Assembly: GCA_028282725.1 (NCBI GenBank) | Contig: JANQHF010000008.1 | Coordinates: 25,983 to 89,982 of the forward strand | Direction: 5' to 3' | Length of the DNA: 64,000 nucleotides | Origin: Saprospiraceae bacterium | Lineage (GTDB): Bacteria > Bacteroidota > Bacteroidia > Chitinophagales > Saprospiraceae | In this document: piece by piece, positions 1 through 8,023 of the stretch | How positions within the stretch are numbered: position 1 is the stretch's first letter | Layout: the number at the start of each line of letters is the position of its first letter | Notes under the pieces: model-generated | Databases searched by the model: none | Told to the model about the DNA's origin: nothing | Seen by the model: only the letters and a program-made list of their open reading frames with translations | Made by a program: the position numbers and the translations under genes

Positions 1-1
1 C

Positions 2-559
2 GGAATTCATCGGATTCCATTCCAGGATGCGGATAGTCGATTCGACTTGCTGGCTTTACAAAATACCTGGGATCCCAATACGTATGTCAATGTATGGCTC
101 CAGGATGGTCAAATACGGTTGGATGAAGAAGCCGTTGAGGGTTACAACTTTTATGGCAGGGGAGGTGCGAGCATACCAATTTTGTCAGAAGGTCTATTAG
201 AGGGTCTTTTGACTGATCCGAGTTTTGCGGAGGACGCAATAGCTGGTATCATAGTGCAAAAAGGGTCTGTCCTCGGTGAACACCCGGATTATATTGTTGC
301 CACTATGGGAAACTACTTCGGACTCTTTCAGACGATTGATTTCGGATGCCTGGATGAAGGAGACTATTGTGCGGATACCCATACTATTGACTTTTCCATA
401 CCCAATCCTCCGACCAATCAATTTTATACATGTGATCAAACTCTGTTCAGACCGACTAATTATCTGTCCATCAACCGGAAATACAGGGATTTTACCTATG
501 ATCAGGCCGTAAGAGTAAGAAGAGTATTGGAAAATGCGATCAGCCGTCCAAGTATATAG
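2..559 (+). CDS. M43 pappalysin-like protein, active site lost (5' partial)
   Basis: The gene enters from the left edge: the frame is open from base 2 and ends at TAG 557-559, leaving about 185 C-terminal codons. WDPNTYVNVWL resembles the strand before the active-site helix of secreted pappalysin-type (M43) zinc proteases, GDYCADT resembles the GDxVxDT loop, and PTNYL followed by FTYDQAVRVR resembles the met-turn and the helix after it. Where the family has HExxHxxGLxHT the sequence is ATMGNYFGLFQT (299-334), so all three zinc-binding His and the catalytic Glu are replaced. I infer a secreted pseudoprotease with a binding or structural role. No T9SS sorting domain follows. It converges on the PhoX gene with a two-base gap. 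Family is fairly sure; function is unknown. Confidence 0.7.
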   Translation, partial: GIHRIPFQDADSRFDLLALQNTWDPNTYVNVWLQDGQIRLDEEAVEGYNFYGRGGASIPILSEGLLEGLLTDPSFAEDAIAGIIVQKGSVLGEHPDYIVATMGNYFGLFQTIDFGCLDEGDYCADTHTIDFSIPNPPTNQFYTCDQTLFRPTNYLSINRKYRDFTYDQAVRVRRVLENAISRPSI

Positions 560-561
560 TA

Positions 562-1953
562 TTAATCGCCATGCTGTTGATCCCACGGACCGGTAATAGC
601 CAATGTCAGTCCGGGTCCCTGGATATTTACGAAGAGCACCCTTCCATCTGGTGAAAAGGTAGCACCTGCAAACTCTGATCGATAACCTAGATTTTGACCG
701 AAATGATACATTTTGCCCTGTGGAGTAACACCAACGATCCTGGGTTCAGCCTTATCCTCGCACAAGAAGAGATCTCCGTTGGAGGCAATCGTCAGGTTAT
801 CACAGCTTTCCAGGATGCGTGAGTTTTCGGATTCAACAAATAACTCCAATGTAGCCGGGTCAGAATCTTCCTTTCGACCACCTTCCTGAGAAGACAGCCT
901 GTATCTGAAGACTTGTCCATAACCTTTTTTACCACCATTGGTACATGCAAAATAGAACTCATTTGCTCCATACCACATACCCTCCCCACGGGCAAATATG
1001 GCGGCACCTTTTTGTGCTCCCCTGTATCTCAGATCATCTAATGGAGCGTCAACATCATCAATGTCCAACCACTTCACTGCGAATTTGGTACCGGGTTCGA
1101 TGGTTCCTGTAGAACTTGGCCAATTGCGCGTATCCAAGGTTGGGTGATCAATGACAGAAAGTACCTGGAGACGTCCTCCTTTGTGTAACTCTCCCTTGAC
1201 TTCCGGAATAAATCGATAAATCAGACCATCTGAGCGGTCTTCAGTCTGATATACAATACTGGTCTTTGGATCGACGCACACAGCCTCATGATTGAATCGT
1301 CCCATCGATTTGATCGGAATCGGACGTGCTAGTTGCGGATATGTCGTTAATGGGACTTCAAAGTTATAACCATGATGCTTTTCTAAGATATCCCCGGCGC
1401 GAACAGTCGTTTCTTCACATGTAATCCATGAATTCCAGGGGGTTTTTCCTCCTGCACAATTTCGTATCGTTCCGGCAAGGCTGAGCCATTGTTTTTCAAC
1501 TTCACCCGTTGATGGATTATAGATAAACGTAGTTGTACCTCCAAGACAAGGATATTTCCCGTGTCCGTAGTCATAAAAATGCTCTGCAGGTAAATTTGCC
1601 CGGAGTTTCATATCTGCTCCAAATGGTCCATTCTTGCTGTCTCTTGGAGACACTTCATGATTTCTGATTACAGCAATTTTGCCGCCCGGACCCTCATATG
1701 CTGCCATTCCGTCAGCCAACCCGGGTACAAGAAAGCCATCGTCCATGGCATCACCCAATTTGGAAATAATCTTATATGAAAATCCTTCAGGCAGATTTAA
1801 AATTCGATTCGGATCTTTTTGTAAGGGACCATAACCCTGAGCAAGCAATCCGGGGGCCGGACTTTGGCTCGTACATGCAGTAGCAAATGACCTCAATCCA
1901 ATAAATCCCAATCCTATCACGCTACTACGAAGAATAAAATTTCGTCTTTTCAC
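562..1953 (-). CDS. PhoX-like (DUF839) phosphatase, Tat-exported
   Basis: A 463-residue protein of the PhoX/DUF839 family, which are calcium/iron-dependent alkaline phosphatases outside the cytoplasm. The N-terminus starts MKRRNFIL, a twin-arginine signal, then a hydrophobic stretch ending at FATACTSQ, so a lipid-anchored form is possible. Family landmarks are VIRNHE, WNSWITCEET, GRFNHEAVCVDP, YQTEDR and a C-terminal EFAGATFSPDG segment, spread along a beta-propeller length typical of the family. It reads leftward, divergent from the TerB-like gene with only 54 bases between starts, where TATCTTTA on the minus strand is one base off the -7 consensus. Phosphatase activity is inferred from the family; the natural substrate cannot be read from the sequence. 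Confidence 0.85.
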   Translation of the reverse strand: MKRRNFILRSSVIGLGFIGLRSFATACTSQSPAPGLLAQGYGPLQKDPNRILNLPEGFSYKIISKLGDAMDDGFLVPGLADGMAAYEGPGGKIAVIRNHEVSPRDSKNGPFGADMKLRANLPAEHFYDYGHGKYPCLGGTTTFIYNPSTGEVEKQWLSLAGTIRNCAGGKTPWNSWITCEETTVRAGDILEKHHGYNFEVPLTTYPQLARPIPIKSMGRFNHEAVCVDPKTSIVYQTEDRSDGLIYRFIPEVKGELHKGGRLQVLSVIDHPTLDTRNWPSSTGTIEPGTKFAVKWLDIDDVDAPLDDLRYRGAQKGAAIFARGEGMWYGANEFYFACTNGGKKGYGQVFRYRLSSQEGGRKEDSDPATLELFVESENSRILESCDNLTIASNGDLFLCEDKAEPRIVGVTPQGKMYHFGQNLGYRSEFAGATFSPDGRVLFVNIQGPGLTLAITGPWDQQHGD

Positions 1954-2007
1954 AATTTTATAATTGACACCTTAAAGATAACGGTATATTGTATGTAAAT
2001 AAAGAGC

Positions 2008-2385
2008 ATGGATCGCGAGGAAAAATTATATGCATCACTGGGGGAATTGATCTATGCCGTTGCAAAGGCCGATGGAAAGGTCCAGGAATCCGAAAATCAG
2101 ATCTTAGAGGATCTCATCAAGGATCATCCATGGGCGAAAACGATACGGTGGTCTTATCAATATGAACTGGAAAAGAATTCAGACCCTGAACAGATCTACC
2201 AAAAAGTGATCAATAATTGTGAGAGTTATGGTCCGGCGGCGGAATACCTTGAGTTCATCGATATCATTACTCAAGTTGCCGGTGCCAGTGAAGGGATCGA
2301 TGACAATGAACAACAAGTCATCAGTTCTTTTTCCCACGATCTCGTCGAGAGATTTAGAAGAGACATTGGTCGTATCGGCACGTGA
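2008..2385 (+). CDS. TerB-like protein
   Basis: A 125-residue acidic helical protein. The opening LGELIYAVAKADGKVQESE matches the first helical hairpin of the TerB/DjlA N-terminal fold, in which acidic residues around the ADGxxxxxE turn bind metal. A second similar hairpin, ASEGIDDNEQQVI, follows near residue 100. There is no signal peptide, so it should be cytoplasmic. Members are linked to tellurite or stress responses, but most stand-alone copies have no proven role and no other ter gene is nearby. It is a single gene between a divergent PhoX gene and a convergent DUF2147 gene. Confidence 0.7.
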   Translation: MDREEKLYASLGELIYAVAKADGKVQESENQILEDLIKDHPWAKTIRWSYQYELEKNSDPEQIYQKVINNCESYGPAAEYLEFIDIITQVAGASEGIDDNEQQVISSFSHDLVERFRRDIGRIGT

Positions 2386-2418
2386 CCAGGATTCCATTCA
2401 CCCGTATCGATTCTGTTC

Positions 2419-2871
2419 CTATTCGGAATGTGAGGCGATATCTTCTATCTTCAACCGTTTCCAGAATTGGGTTTTTCCAAGAGCAGGCAGTCCGGAATAT
2501 GCTCTTACCTTCAGGATTTCAGGAGTTTCTAATTTGATAAAACACTTGTAAGTGTTACCACTTGACGGATCAATAATCTGTCCCTTCTTATAGTGCCCGT
2601 CATTTTTTTTCTTCAAATTCCAAATGACATCTATCTCGGTAAGATCCCGGTTTTTCAAGACCCCTTTGCATCGATCACAAAATCTAGACAGGCTATGATC
2701 AGTGATATCAATAATCCGCACATAAACTTCCTGGTCTTTCTCATATACCTCGAGTGTCGCCATGGGAGATTTGGTCTTGGGGTGTGTACTTTGCCAAAGA
2801 CCTATGACACTTTGACCAGAAATCATTGTGGAAAACAGATAGAGAATTATTCCAATTGGACATCTGAACAT
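2419..2871 (-). CDS. DUF2147 secreted protein
   Basis: A 150-residue protein with an N-terminal signal peptide (about residues 1-20, ending near ISGQS). The rest matches DUF2147: GLWQS at the first strand, the CDRCKG cysteine pair, GQIIDPSSGNTYKC in the middle and LGKTQFWKR at the end. The family forms a small lipocalin-like barrel found in the periplasm of many Bacteroidota and Proteobacteria; its function is not established. It converges on the TerB-like gene with a short gap. The family call is confident, the role is not known. Confidence 0.8.
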   Translation of the reverse strand: MFRCPIGIILYLFSTMISGQSVIGLWQSTHPKTKSPMATLEVYEKDQEVYVRIIDITDHSLSRFCDRCKGVLKNRDLTEIDVIWNLKKKNDGHYKKGQIIDPSSGNTYKCFIKLETPEILKVRAYSGLPALGKTQFWKRLKIEDIASHSE

Positions 2872-3014
2872 ATTCGGTTTTTTTGGGATATAGATTACTG
2901 TCCTGTATGTATAGACAAGCCTGAAACGATTATACCCTCAGGCATTAGTATATCATCCCCAAAAAATTTGAAAGTCTATGCGCAGGATAAATAGCAGATT
3001 ACATCAGCTTTAAT

Positions 3015-4058
3015 TCACATTCCGGCCCATTTCCTGCTCCTGATCTGATCCAAAGCCGGGAAATCTTTCGGAATGTCCTGTGTTACTTGTCCTGTAGCTG
3101 CCCACTCTGTTCCCCTTTGAAATGTCGTTATAAAGCCAACACACTCCATAGAATAGTCCATATGACCCAATGCAGTATGAAAGACTCTTCCGTGACCATA
3201 ATTGACAGTCATCAGCATCGGCTCGTGTCTGCCGGTACCTTTGACTGATTCATTCCAGGGAGGACCATTCTTTTCGACATCCGAATAAGCTGTGGCCAAC
3301 ACGGTCATATTTTGAGCCGGACCTCGCAGACGATCATATAACTCATCTTTTGCATGTAACCACTTCTCGGGAATATCTTTCATGATCGGATGATTGGGTT
3401 CGCGTGTAGTGATTATAAATTCTTGCTGCGGACCATGCGAACCACATTCACCATCGCCTGCATCACGAATCAGTGTTCCGAAATCATCATAATATACGTA
3501 TGGACCACTCTTCTCGGATCGTCCCCCCCAGCCTCCAAGCCCAATCATCTTATTATACTCTTCCCAGTCACCCCATGAATTGTTTGCGGCATGGACGATA
3601 ACAAGTCCTCCACCCTGGCTCATGTATTTTTCAAAATTTTTCTTGGTTTTTTCAGGCCAGTGGGCAGCCTGCCATCCCAGATTATTGATGATCACATCAT
3701 ATTTTGAAAAATCAGGACTAAAATCGGGATCGGTCTGAGGCTCCTCTACCGAAGTGGTTTGCTTTTTATCCTTCAACGGATACATCTCTAACAACTGGGA
3801 GATGTCCTCAAGACCGATGCTTTTGTCGTAGTGAGGACCTTGCCAAATATTTGATAACCGGGCTATTTCCACTTCAAACAAGCCGGTCTGCTCCAGATAG
3901 GTTTTCATCATCATCGTAGTCTTGGGCCACACCCCATGATTACTCTGTCCATCGACAATTAACGCCTGTAGATTATCAGCTGGAATAATCGATAAATCTG
4001 AAGGTGCAAATGAATGGGCATAGAGTAAAATTGCAGAGATAAAGACAAAAACATTCAT
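3015..4058 (-). CDS. ThuA-like glutamine amidotransferase-fold protein
   Basis: A 347-residue secreted protein (signal peptide roughly residues 1-18) with the ThuA fold, a class I glutamine-amidotransferase-like alpha/beta domain. Family marks are ALIVDGQSNHG at the first strand, YDVIINNLGW, GGGLVIVHAANNSW (the nucleophile Cys of true amidotransferases is absent here, as is usual for ThuA), HPIMKDIPEKW and GHGRVFHTALGH near the C-terminus. ThuA proteins are tied to sugar, especially trehalose or other glycan, use, with unclear chemistry. It is a stand-alone leftward gene with a perfect -7 box just upstream. Confidence 0.85.
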   Translation of the reverse strand: MNVFVFISAILLYAHSFAPSDLSIIPADNLQALIVDGQSNHGVWPKTTMMMKTYLEQTGLFEVEIARLSNIWQGPHYDKSIGLEDISQLLEMYPLKDKKQTTSVEEPQTDPDFSPDFSKYDVIINNLGWQAAHWPEKTKKNFEKYMSQGGGLVIVHAANNSWGDWEEYNKMIGLGGWGGRSEKSGPYVYYDDFGTLIRDAGDGECGSHGPQQEFIITTREPNHPIMKDIPEKWLHAKDELYDRLRGPAQNMTVLATAYSDVEKNGPPWNESVKGTGRHEPMLMTVNYGHGRVFHTALGHMDYSMECVGFITTFQRGTEWAATGQVTQDIPKDFPALDQIRSRKWAGM

Positions 4059-4076
4059 GACTTACTGTTTAAGTTT

Positions 4077-4084
4077 CAAAAGTA
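4077..4084 (-). promoter_or_regulatory. Promoter -7 box for the ThuA-like gene
   Basis: On the minus strand this reads TACTTTTG, a full match to the Bacteroidota -7 consensus TAnnTTTG, and lies 18 bases before the ATG at 4058. I see no clear TTG element 19-20 bases further upstream, so only half of the promoter is supported. The rest of the gap up to 4200 shows no gene. Confidence 0.4.
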
Positions 4085-4200
4085 TCGCATAACCGTGACA
4101 GAAAGAACCCCATATCCTGTTTAACCCGTGAAATCACCAATTCTTTATTCATGGTCTCACCCTGGAATGACAGGATTTTGCTTTATAAATCAAGTTATTG

Positions 4201-5628
4201 TCAAAACCATTTAATGCTGAGATCAATCATTTTCTGCTTAATATCATTGTAGGGAGGCATCATCAATTCGATTGCACTCATCGGACTCCATTGCTTTAAG
4301 ACACCTCGCTCATTTGAAAATGACTTGAATCCCCATTCACCATGAGCTTTGCCGATTCCGCTATTATTGACACCGCCGAAGGGCAAATTATTGTTAAAGA
4401 AGTGAATGGCACTATGATTGATGCACGTACCTCCTGCGCGCGTATTGTTAATAAGGTAATTGATATTCTTTTTCTTAGAACTATAAATATACATGGCCAG
4501 AGGACGTTCCCTTTTATTTATGGCGTCTACTACTTCGGTTAACTTACTATAAATGCGAATGGGAAGAACCGGGCCAAATATTTCTTCTGTCATCAGATCT
4601 GAATCATCATCTGCATTTGCCACAATTGTAGGTGAAATGTAATCTTGAGTTTTATCCATTTGACCTCCCGATAATATTTTCACATCTCTTTTGATTGCAT
4701 CATCCATATAACATTTGATTCGATCAAAATGTCTGTCGTTGACGATACGGCAATAAGAGTCACTTGTCACCACATCATCTCCGTACATCGCTCTGATATT
4801 TTCATTGATTGCGTCGATTAGAGTGTCCTTTTTGGCCTCATGAACGTAGATATAATCAGGGGCTATACAGATCTGTCCGTTATTTAAATATTTGGCCCAG
4901 GCAATGCGTTTAGCAGCAGACTTAATATTGGCAGATTCATCTACTATGGTTGGAGACTTCCCTCCTAATTCAAGTGTGACAGAAGCGAGATTCCTGGCTG
5001 CAGCTGCCATTACGACTTTTCCAATAGCCGGAGATCCGGTAAAGAAAATATGATTGAATGGAAGTTCAAGCAAAGCTTTGGAAACTTCAACACCTCCCTC
5101 CAAGAGAGCTACTTCCCTGGGGTCAAACAGGTCAGCAATCAATTTTCCCATGACAGCAGAACAATGTGGTGTATGTTCTGAGGGTTTCAGCATCACACAG
5201 TTACCGGCGGCTATGCCAGAAACGAGGGGTCCGAAGGTCAGGTTGACCGGGAAATTCCAGGGAGATATTATCAGACATACACCTTTGGGTTCGTAGTGAA
5301 TATATGAACTCGTACCAAAAAGGGCCATGGGTGTAGATACTATTTTCTTGCTCATCCATTTACGCAGGTGAGCTATGGTATGCTTTATTTCTCCCGTGAT
5401 CGGATAAATCTCTGTAAGATCTACTTCACTTGGGTGCTTTCTGAAATCTTTATACAATGCATCTCTTAATTCTTGTTTTGAATTAAAAACCGCTTTCTTA
5501 AGCTCTTTTAATTTCTTAATCCGTTGACTTGCTGTGGAATTAGCCACTTGTTGTTGATAAGCCACTTGATTATTAAAAAGCGTTTGAATGTCAGATGACT
5601 GTGTAACGACTTGAGCTGATGTTTTCAT
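4201..5628 (-). CDS. Aldehyde dehydrogenase (ALDH3-like)
   Basis: A 475-residue NAD(P)+-dependent aldehyde dehydrogenase oxidising an aldehyde to its acid. It has the complete family core: PWNFP near 123-127, the cofactor loop FTGS near 196-199, the general base Glu in LELGGKSP (about E220) and the nucleophile Cys in NNGQICIAPD (about C254). The length and the short N-terminus place it with the ALDH3/coniferyl or fatty aldehyde type. A C-terminal tail with hydrophobic residues may touch the membrane. It sits directly downstream of the TetR gene (10 bases), so the two are probably co-transcribed, opposite the fatty acid hydroxylase. That suggests a shared lipid-aldehyde theme. Confidence 0.92.
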   Translation of the reverse strand: MKTSAQVVTQSSDIQTLFNNQVAYQQQVANSTASQRIKKLKELKKAVFNSKQELRDALYKDFRKHPSEVDLTEIYPITGEIKHTIAHLRKWMSKKIVSTPMALFGTSSYIHYEPKGVCLIISPWNFPVNLTFGPLVSGIAAGNCVMLKPSEHTPHCSAVMGKLIADLFDPREVALLEGGVEVSKALLELPFNHIFFTGSPAIGKVVMAAAARNLASVTLELGGKSPTIVDESANIKSAAKRIAWAKYLNNGQICIAPDYIYVHEAKKDTLIDAINENIRAMYGDDVVTSDSYCRIVNDRHFDRIKCYMDDAIKRDVKILSGGQMDKTQDYISPTIVANADDDSDLMTEEIFGPVLPIRIYSKLTEVVDAINKRERPLAMYIYSSKKKNINYLINNTRAGGTCINHSAIHFFNNNLPFGGVNNSGIGKAHGEWGFKSFSNERGVLKQWSPMSAIELMMPPYNDIKQKMIDLSIKWF

Positions 5629-5638
5629 AATGTTTAAA

Positions 5639-6265
5639 TTATCTGTTGAGTACTTTCACTTCCAGAATACTTTCCAATAGAGCATACCCTTTCACAGTTA
5701 AAAACGGTTTGATCTGGTACCATAGCAATTTGCGCATATTTTCAGGATGGTCACCAATGCCCCGCACCCTTATTTGCTGCGGCCAGAACACGGCACTGAA
5801 CCATAATTGTTGCGCTAGCCAAAAATAAGTCGAATTATCCCCATCTTTTTTAAGAAAGCCATCGTCAACATTAAAATCAAGACCGGATTTTATGGCTGAA
5901 ATTTGCTGTTTGATATGATCATAATGTTGTTCTGCAATAGAATCGTAGGATCGCTCGATTTCCAATAGATCAAGATAGAAAAATAAAAATCGCTGTTGCA
6001 CGTCGTAGAATGCTCTGATTTGATCGTCCAATTGGAACAAACTGTGTTGATTGCTATGTTCTGACGGAACGATCTCAGCGATTTCTGATCGAAACAGATC
6101 ATAGATGGCTATCATTAAATCCTCTTTCTTGGGAAAGTGATAGGTGAGGTTACCGGCACTGATTTGTACTTCGTCCGCCAGTTGCTGCATGCTGATATTG
6201 CTAAAGCCATATTGATTGAATAAGTATATGGCAGATTCTATGATCCTGTCTCGTGTCTTAATAAT
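5639..6265 (-). CDS. TetR-family repressor, start codon unclear
   Basis: A DNA-binding regulator with the TetR N-terminal fold: TRDRIIESAIYLFNQYG (helix 1), then ISMQQLADEV and ISAGNLTYHFPKKEDL (the helix-turn-helix). The first ATG, at 6190, falls inside the HTH and would remove helix 1. The full domain reads back to ATT codons at 6265 or 6262, right after an in-frame TGA at 6274-6272, with no ATG, GTG or TTG. If the AAAA run just before them had one A fewer, a TTG would start the protein as MKYIIKTRDR. So it uses a rare ATT start, carries a frameshift, or the sequence has an indel. It precedes the aldehyde dehydrogenase and faces the hydroxylase across an inverted repeat. Confidence 0.8.
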   Translation of the reverse strand: MIKTRDRIIESAIYLFNQYGFSNISMQQLADEVQISAGNLTYHFPKKEDLMIAIYDLFRSEIAEIVPSEHSNQHSLFQLDDQIRAFYDVQQRFLFFYLDLLEIERSYDSIAEQHYDHIKQQISAIKSGLDFNVDDGFLKKDGDNSTYFWLAQQLWFSAVFWPQQIRVRGIGDHPENMRKLLWYQIKPFLTVKGYALLESILEVKVLNR

Positions 6266-6280
6266 ATATTTTCAATTACT

Positions 6281-6304
6281 AAATTAGTATAAACATACTA
6301 ATTT
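6281..6304. promoter_or_regulatory. Inverted repeat, likely TetR operator
   Basis: AAATTAGTAT - AAAC - ATACTAATTT is a perfect 10-base inverted repeat with a four-base centre, lying between the divergent TetR regulator and the fatty acid hydroxylase. TetR repressors normally bind such palindromes beside their own gene. It lies directly upstream of a near-consensus -7 box for the hydroxylase, so a bound dimer would block that promoter and probably the regulator's own. Confidence 0.65.
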
Positions 6305-6305
6305 T

Positions 6306-6313
6306 TATATTGG
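6306..6313 (+). promoter_or_regulatory. Near-consensus -7 box of the hydroxylase gene
   Basis: TATATTGG differs from TAnnTTTG at one base and lies 20 bases before ATG 6334. It overlaps the upstream TTG at 6310, which argues for ATG 6334 as the real start. The palindrome at 6281-6304 fills the region just upstream. Confidence 0.35.
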
Positions 6314-6333
6314 CTAATATAATACCCTTTCCT

Positions 6334-7422
6334 ATGTCTGAATTTTTGAATACTCCCAATATCGATCTCTACCTTGTAGTCGGAATTCTCTTTGTATTCG
6401 GACTGATTGAATTTCTCCTGGGCCATTATAAAAATTCAGGAAGAAAGTCGGACGACTGGATTTTGGAAGGAATTGGATTCTTAGTTGTTGCATTTACCAA
6501 GTCTCTCATTGTTGCAGCCGTATTCTTTCTTGGCAAGGCAGTTCTACCAGCTTCCTTCGAAGTATTGTCAGCATGGTCATTGCTTCCGGCATTTGTTTTC
6601 TACTTGTTGATCGATGATGTACTACAATATTGGTATCACAGAAGTGCTCATGAATACAATTGGTTGTGGAAGCACCATCGTGTCCACCATGCAGCAAAGG
6701 AAATGGGGATTTTGACATCCTACAGGAATTCCTGGGTGTATTACTTGTTGATGCCCAATCTGTGGTGGGGAGGAATCGCAACTTTTTTGGGCCTTGGGCC
6801 GTCGGTCTTACTCGGATTGATTGTCAAGCAAGTCGTTGTGACCAGCACGCACAGCACCTGGCGTTGGGATGACGTCCTATACAGAAGTCGAATTTTAAAA
6901 CCTATTGCTTGGGTTGTGGAACACATTTTCATCACTCCCGCATTTCATCATGCACATCATGGGCGAGATCAGTCCGATCATGTCTCAGATCCGAATGGAA
7001 ATTTTGGGAATACTTTCTCGATGTGGGACCAACTATTTGGTACCGCAAAATTTACCCGTAAGTTTCCGGCGGCTTATGGACTTCAAACGGATCCTGGTGA
7101 CAAGTGGACAGCACACTTGTTGTATCCATTTGTCAAATCAGGGAAGGAGGGTAGCGAAATAGGGAAAGGTCATCAAAAGAAAAAGAATACTGGAGTAGAG
7201 CCCTTACAGACGACACTTGAAAAAGGTACGTATTTGTATTGTCAGTGTGGTTATAGCTCTACTCAACCCTGGTGTAATGGCTCCCATCATGGCAGCAAGT
7301 TCAAACCAATGGTAGTCGAAATTGAAAAAGAGCGAAAAGCTTCCATTTGTACCTGTAAATTAACCAAATCACCTCCTTACTGTGACGACAGCCATTTATC
7401 CCTGACCGAACAACCTGCCTGA
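6334..7422 (+). CDS. Fatty acid hydroxylase (sterol desaturase family) fused to two CDGSH motifs
   Basis: An integral-membrane di-iron hydroxylase of about 362 residues. Several membrane helices carry the family histidine boxes HRSAH, HRVHH and HHAHH, followed by NFGNTFSMWDQLFGT. After residue 290 the chain continues into two CDGSH-type segments: CQCGYSSTQPWCNGSH and CTCKLTKSPPYCDDSH, each with three Cys and one His able to hold a [2Fe-2S] cluster. I infer that the clusters pass electrons to the di-iron centre, replacing a separate ferredoxin. A TTG at 6310 would add eight residues but overlaps the promoter. A paralogue with the same layout is at 14309-15370. Its 3' end overlaps the convergent pnuC gene by 27 bases. 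Confidence 0.85.
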   Translation: MSEFLNTPNIDLYLVVGILFVFGLIEFLLGHYKNSGRKSDDWILEGIGFLVVAFTKSLIVAAVFFLGKAVLPASFEVLSAWSLLPAFVFYLLIDDVLQYWYHRSAHEYNWLWKHHRVHHAAKEMGILTSYRNSWVYYLLMPNLWWGGIATFLGLGPSVLLGLIVKQVVVTSTHSTWRWDDVLYRSRILKPIAWVVEHIFITPAFHHAHHGRDQSDHVSDPNGNFGNTFSMWDQLFGTAKFTRKFPAAYGLQTDPGDKWTAHLLYPFVKSGKEGSEIGKGHQKKKNTGVEPLQTTLEKGTYLYCQCGYSSTQPWCNGSHHGSKFKPMVVEIEKERKASICTCKLTKSPPYCDDSHLSLTEQPA

Positions 7423-8019
7423 CTGGCGACTCTTGTGGGCTGGATCTTTATAATCAATACGCCATTGTTTCCACATCAGGGAGTTGCTGACCAGGTAGGC
7501 AACATACAATACGGCAAGCAGGTATGCCTGAGTGAGTACATACAGGGCAATGCTGATCAGGTCAACAATAATCCAATACGACCATGCATTAATTACACAA
7601 TATATGATCAGGAAGGTGGCAAAAATGGAAAGCATCATTTGAAAGCAATCCAGGTAGGGGAAGGCAGCCTGGGTTTGTACATCCAACAAGTATCCGGCCG
7701 CCCCGGCAATCAATCCTGATATGGCCAGGTACACGAAATAACTTGAAGTTGGCATCCTGGAAATCCTGATCACCTTTTTTGTCTGAGAACCTTTTGACCA
7801 TAAGTAAAGACCGATACAGGACATGCCCAGGAAAAATACATGAAGCAAGGCATCAAAATACAGCTGTGTCTTGATCACATCGACATAGATTATACAGAGG
7901 GCGCTTACAATGCCGAATATCCAACTGTAATTTGATTTTGAATGTGCACAAACAATATATGCCAGACCGAAAAGAAGCCCGCCAAGCTCTACGATCAAAG
8001 TAGGGGTCAAAAAACTCAT
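7396..8019 (-). CDS. pnuC: PnuC-family vitamin/nucleoside transporter
   Basis: A 207-residue membrane protein with about seven hydrophobic helices and the PnuC pattern: ELGGLLFGLAYIV at the start, WIFGIVSALCIIYVD, FDALLHVFFLGMSCIGLYLW in the middle and SYWIIVDLISIALYV towards the end. PnuC proteins carry nicotinamide riboside inward by facilitated diffusion; relatives carry thiamine or riboflavin, and the substrate cannot be decided here. It begins four bases after the PorE-like gene, so it is the third gene of the PorP/SprF transcript. I see no riboswitch in front of it. Confidence 0.85.
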   Translation of the reverse strand: MSFLTPTLIVELGGLLFGLAYIVCAHSKSNYSWIFGIVSALCIIYVDVIKTQLYFDALLHVFFLGMSCIGLYLWSKGSQTKKVIRISRMPTSSYFVYLAISGLIAGAAGYLLDVQTQAAFPYLDCFQMMLSIFATFLIIYCVINAWSYWIIVDLISIALYVLTQAYLLAVLYVAYLVSNSLMWKQWRIDYKDPAHKSRQSGRLFGQG

Positions 8020-8023
8020 AGAC

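Noticed and set aside
197..586. A 129-codon minus-strand frame over the first gene
   Set aside because: It overlaps the M43-like gene, whose sequence shows clear family features, and has none of its own.
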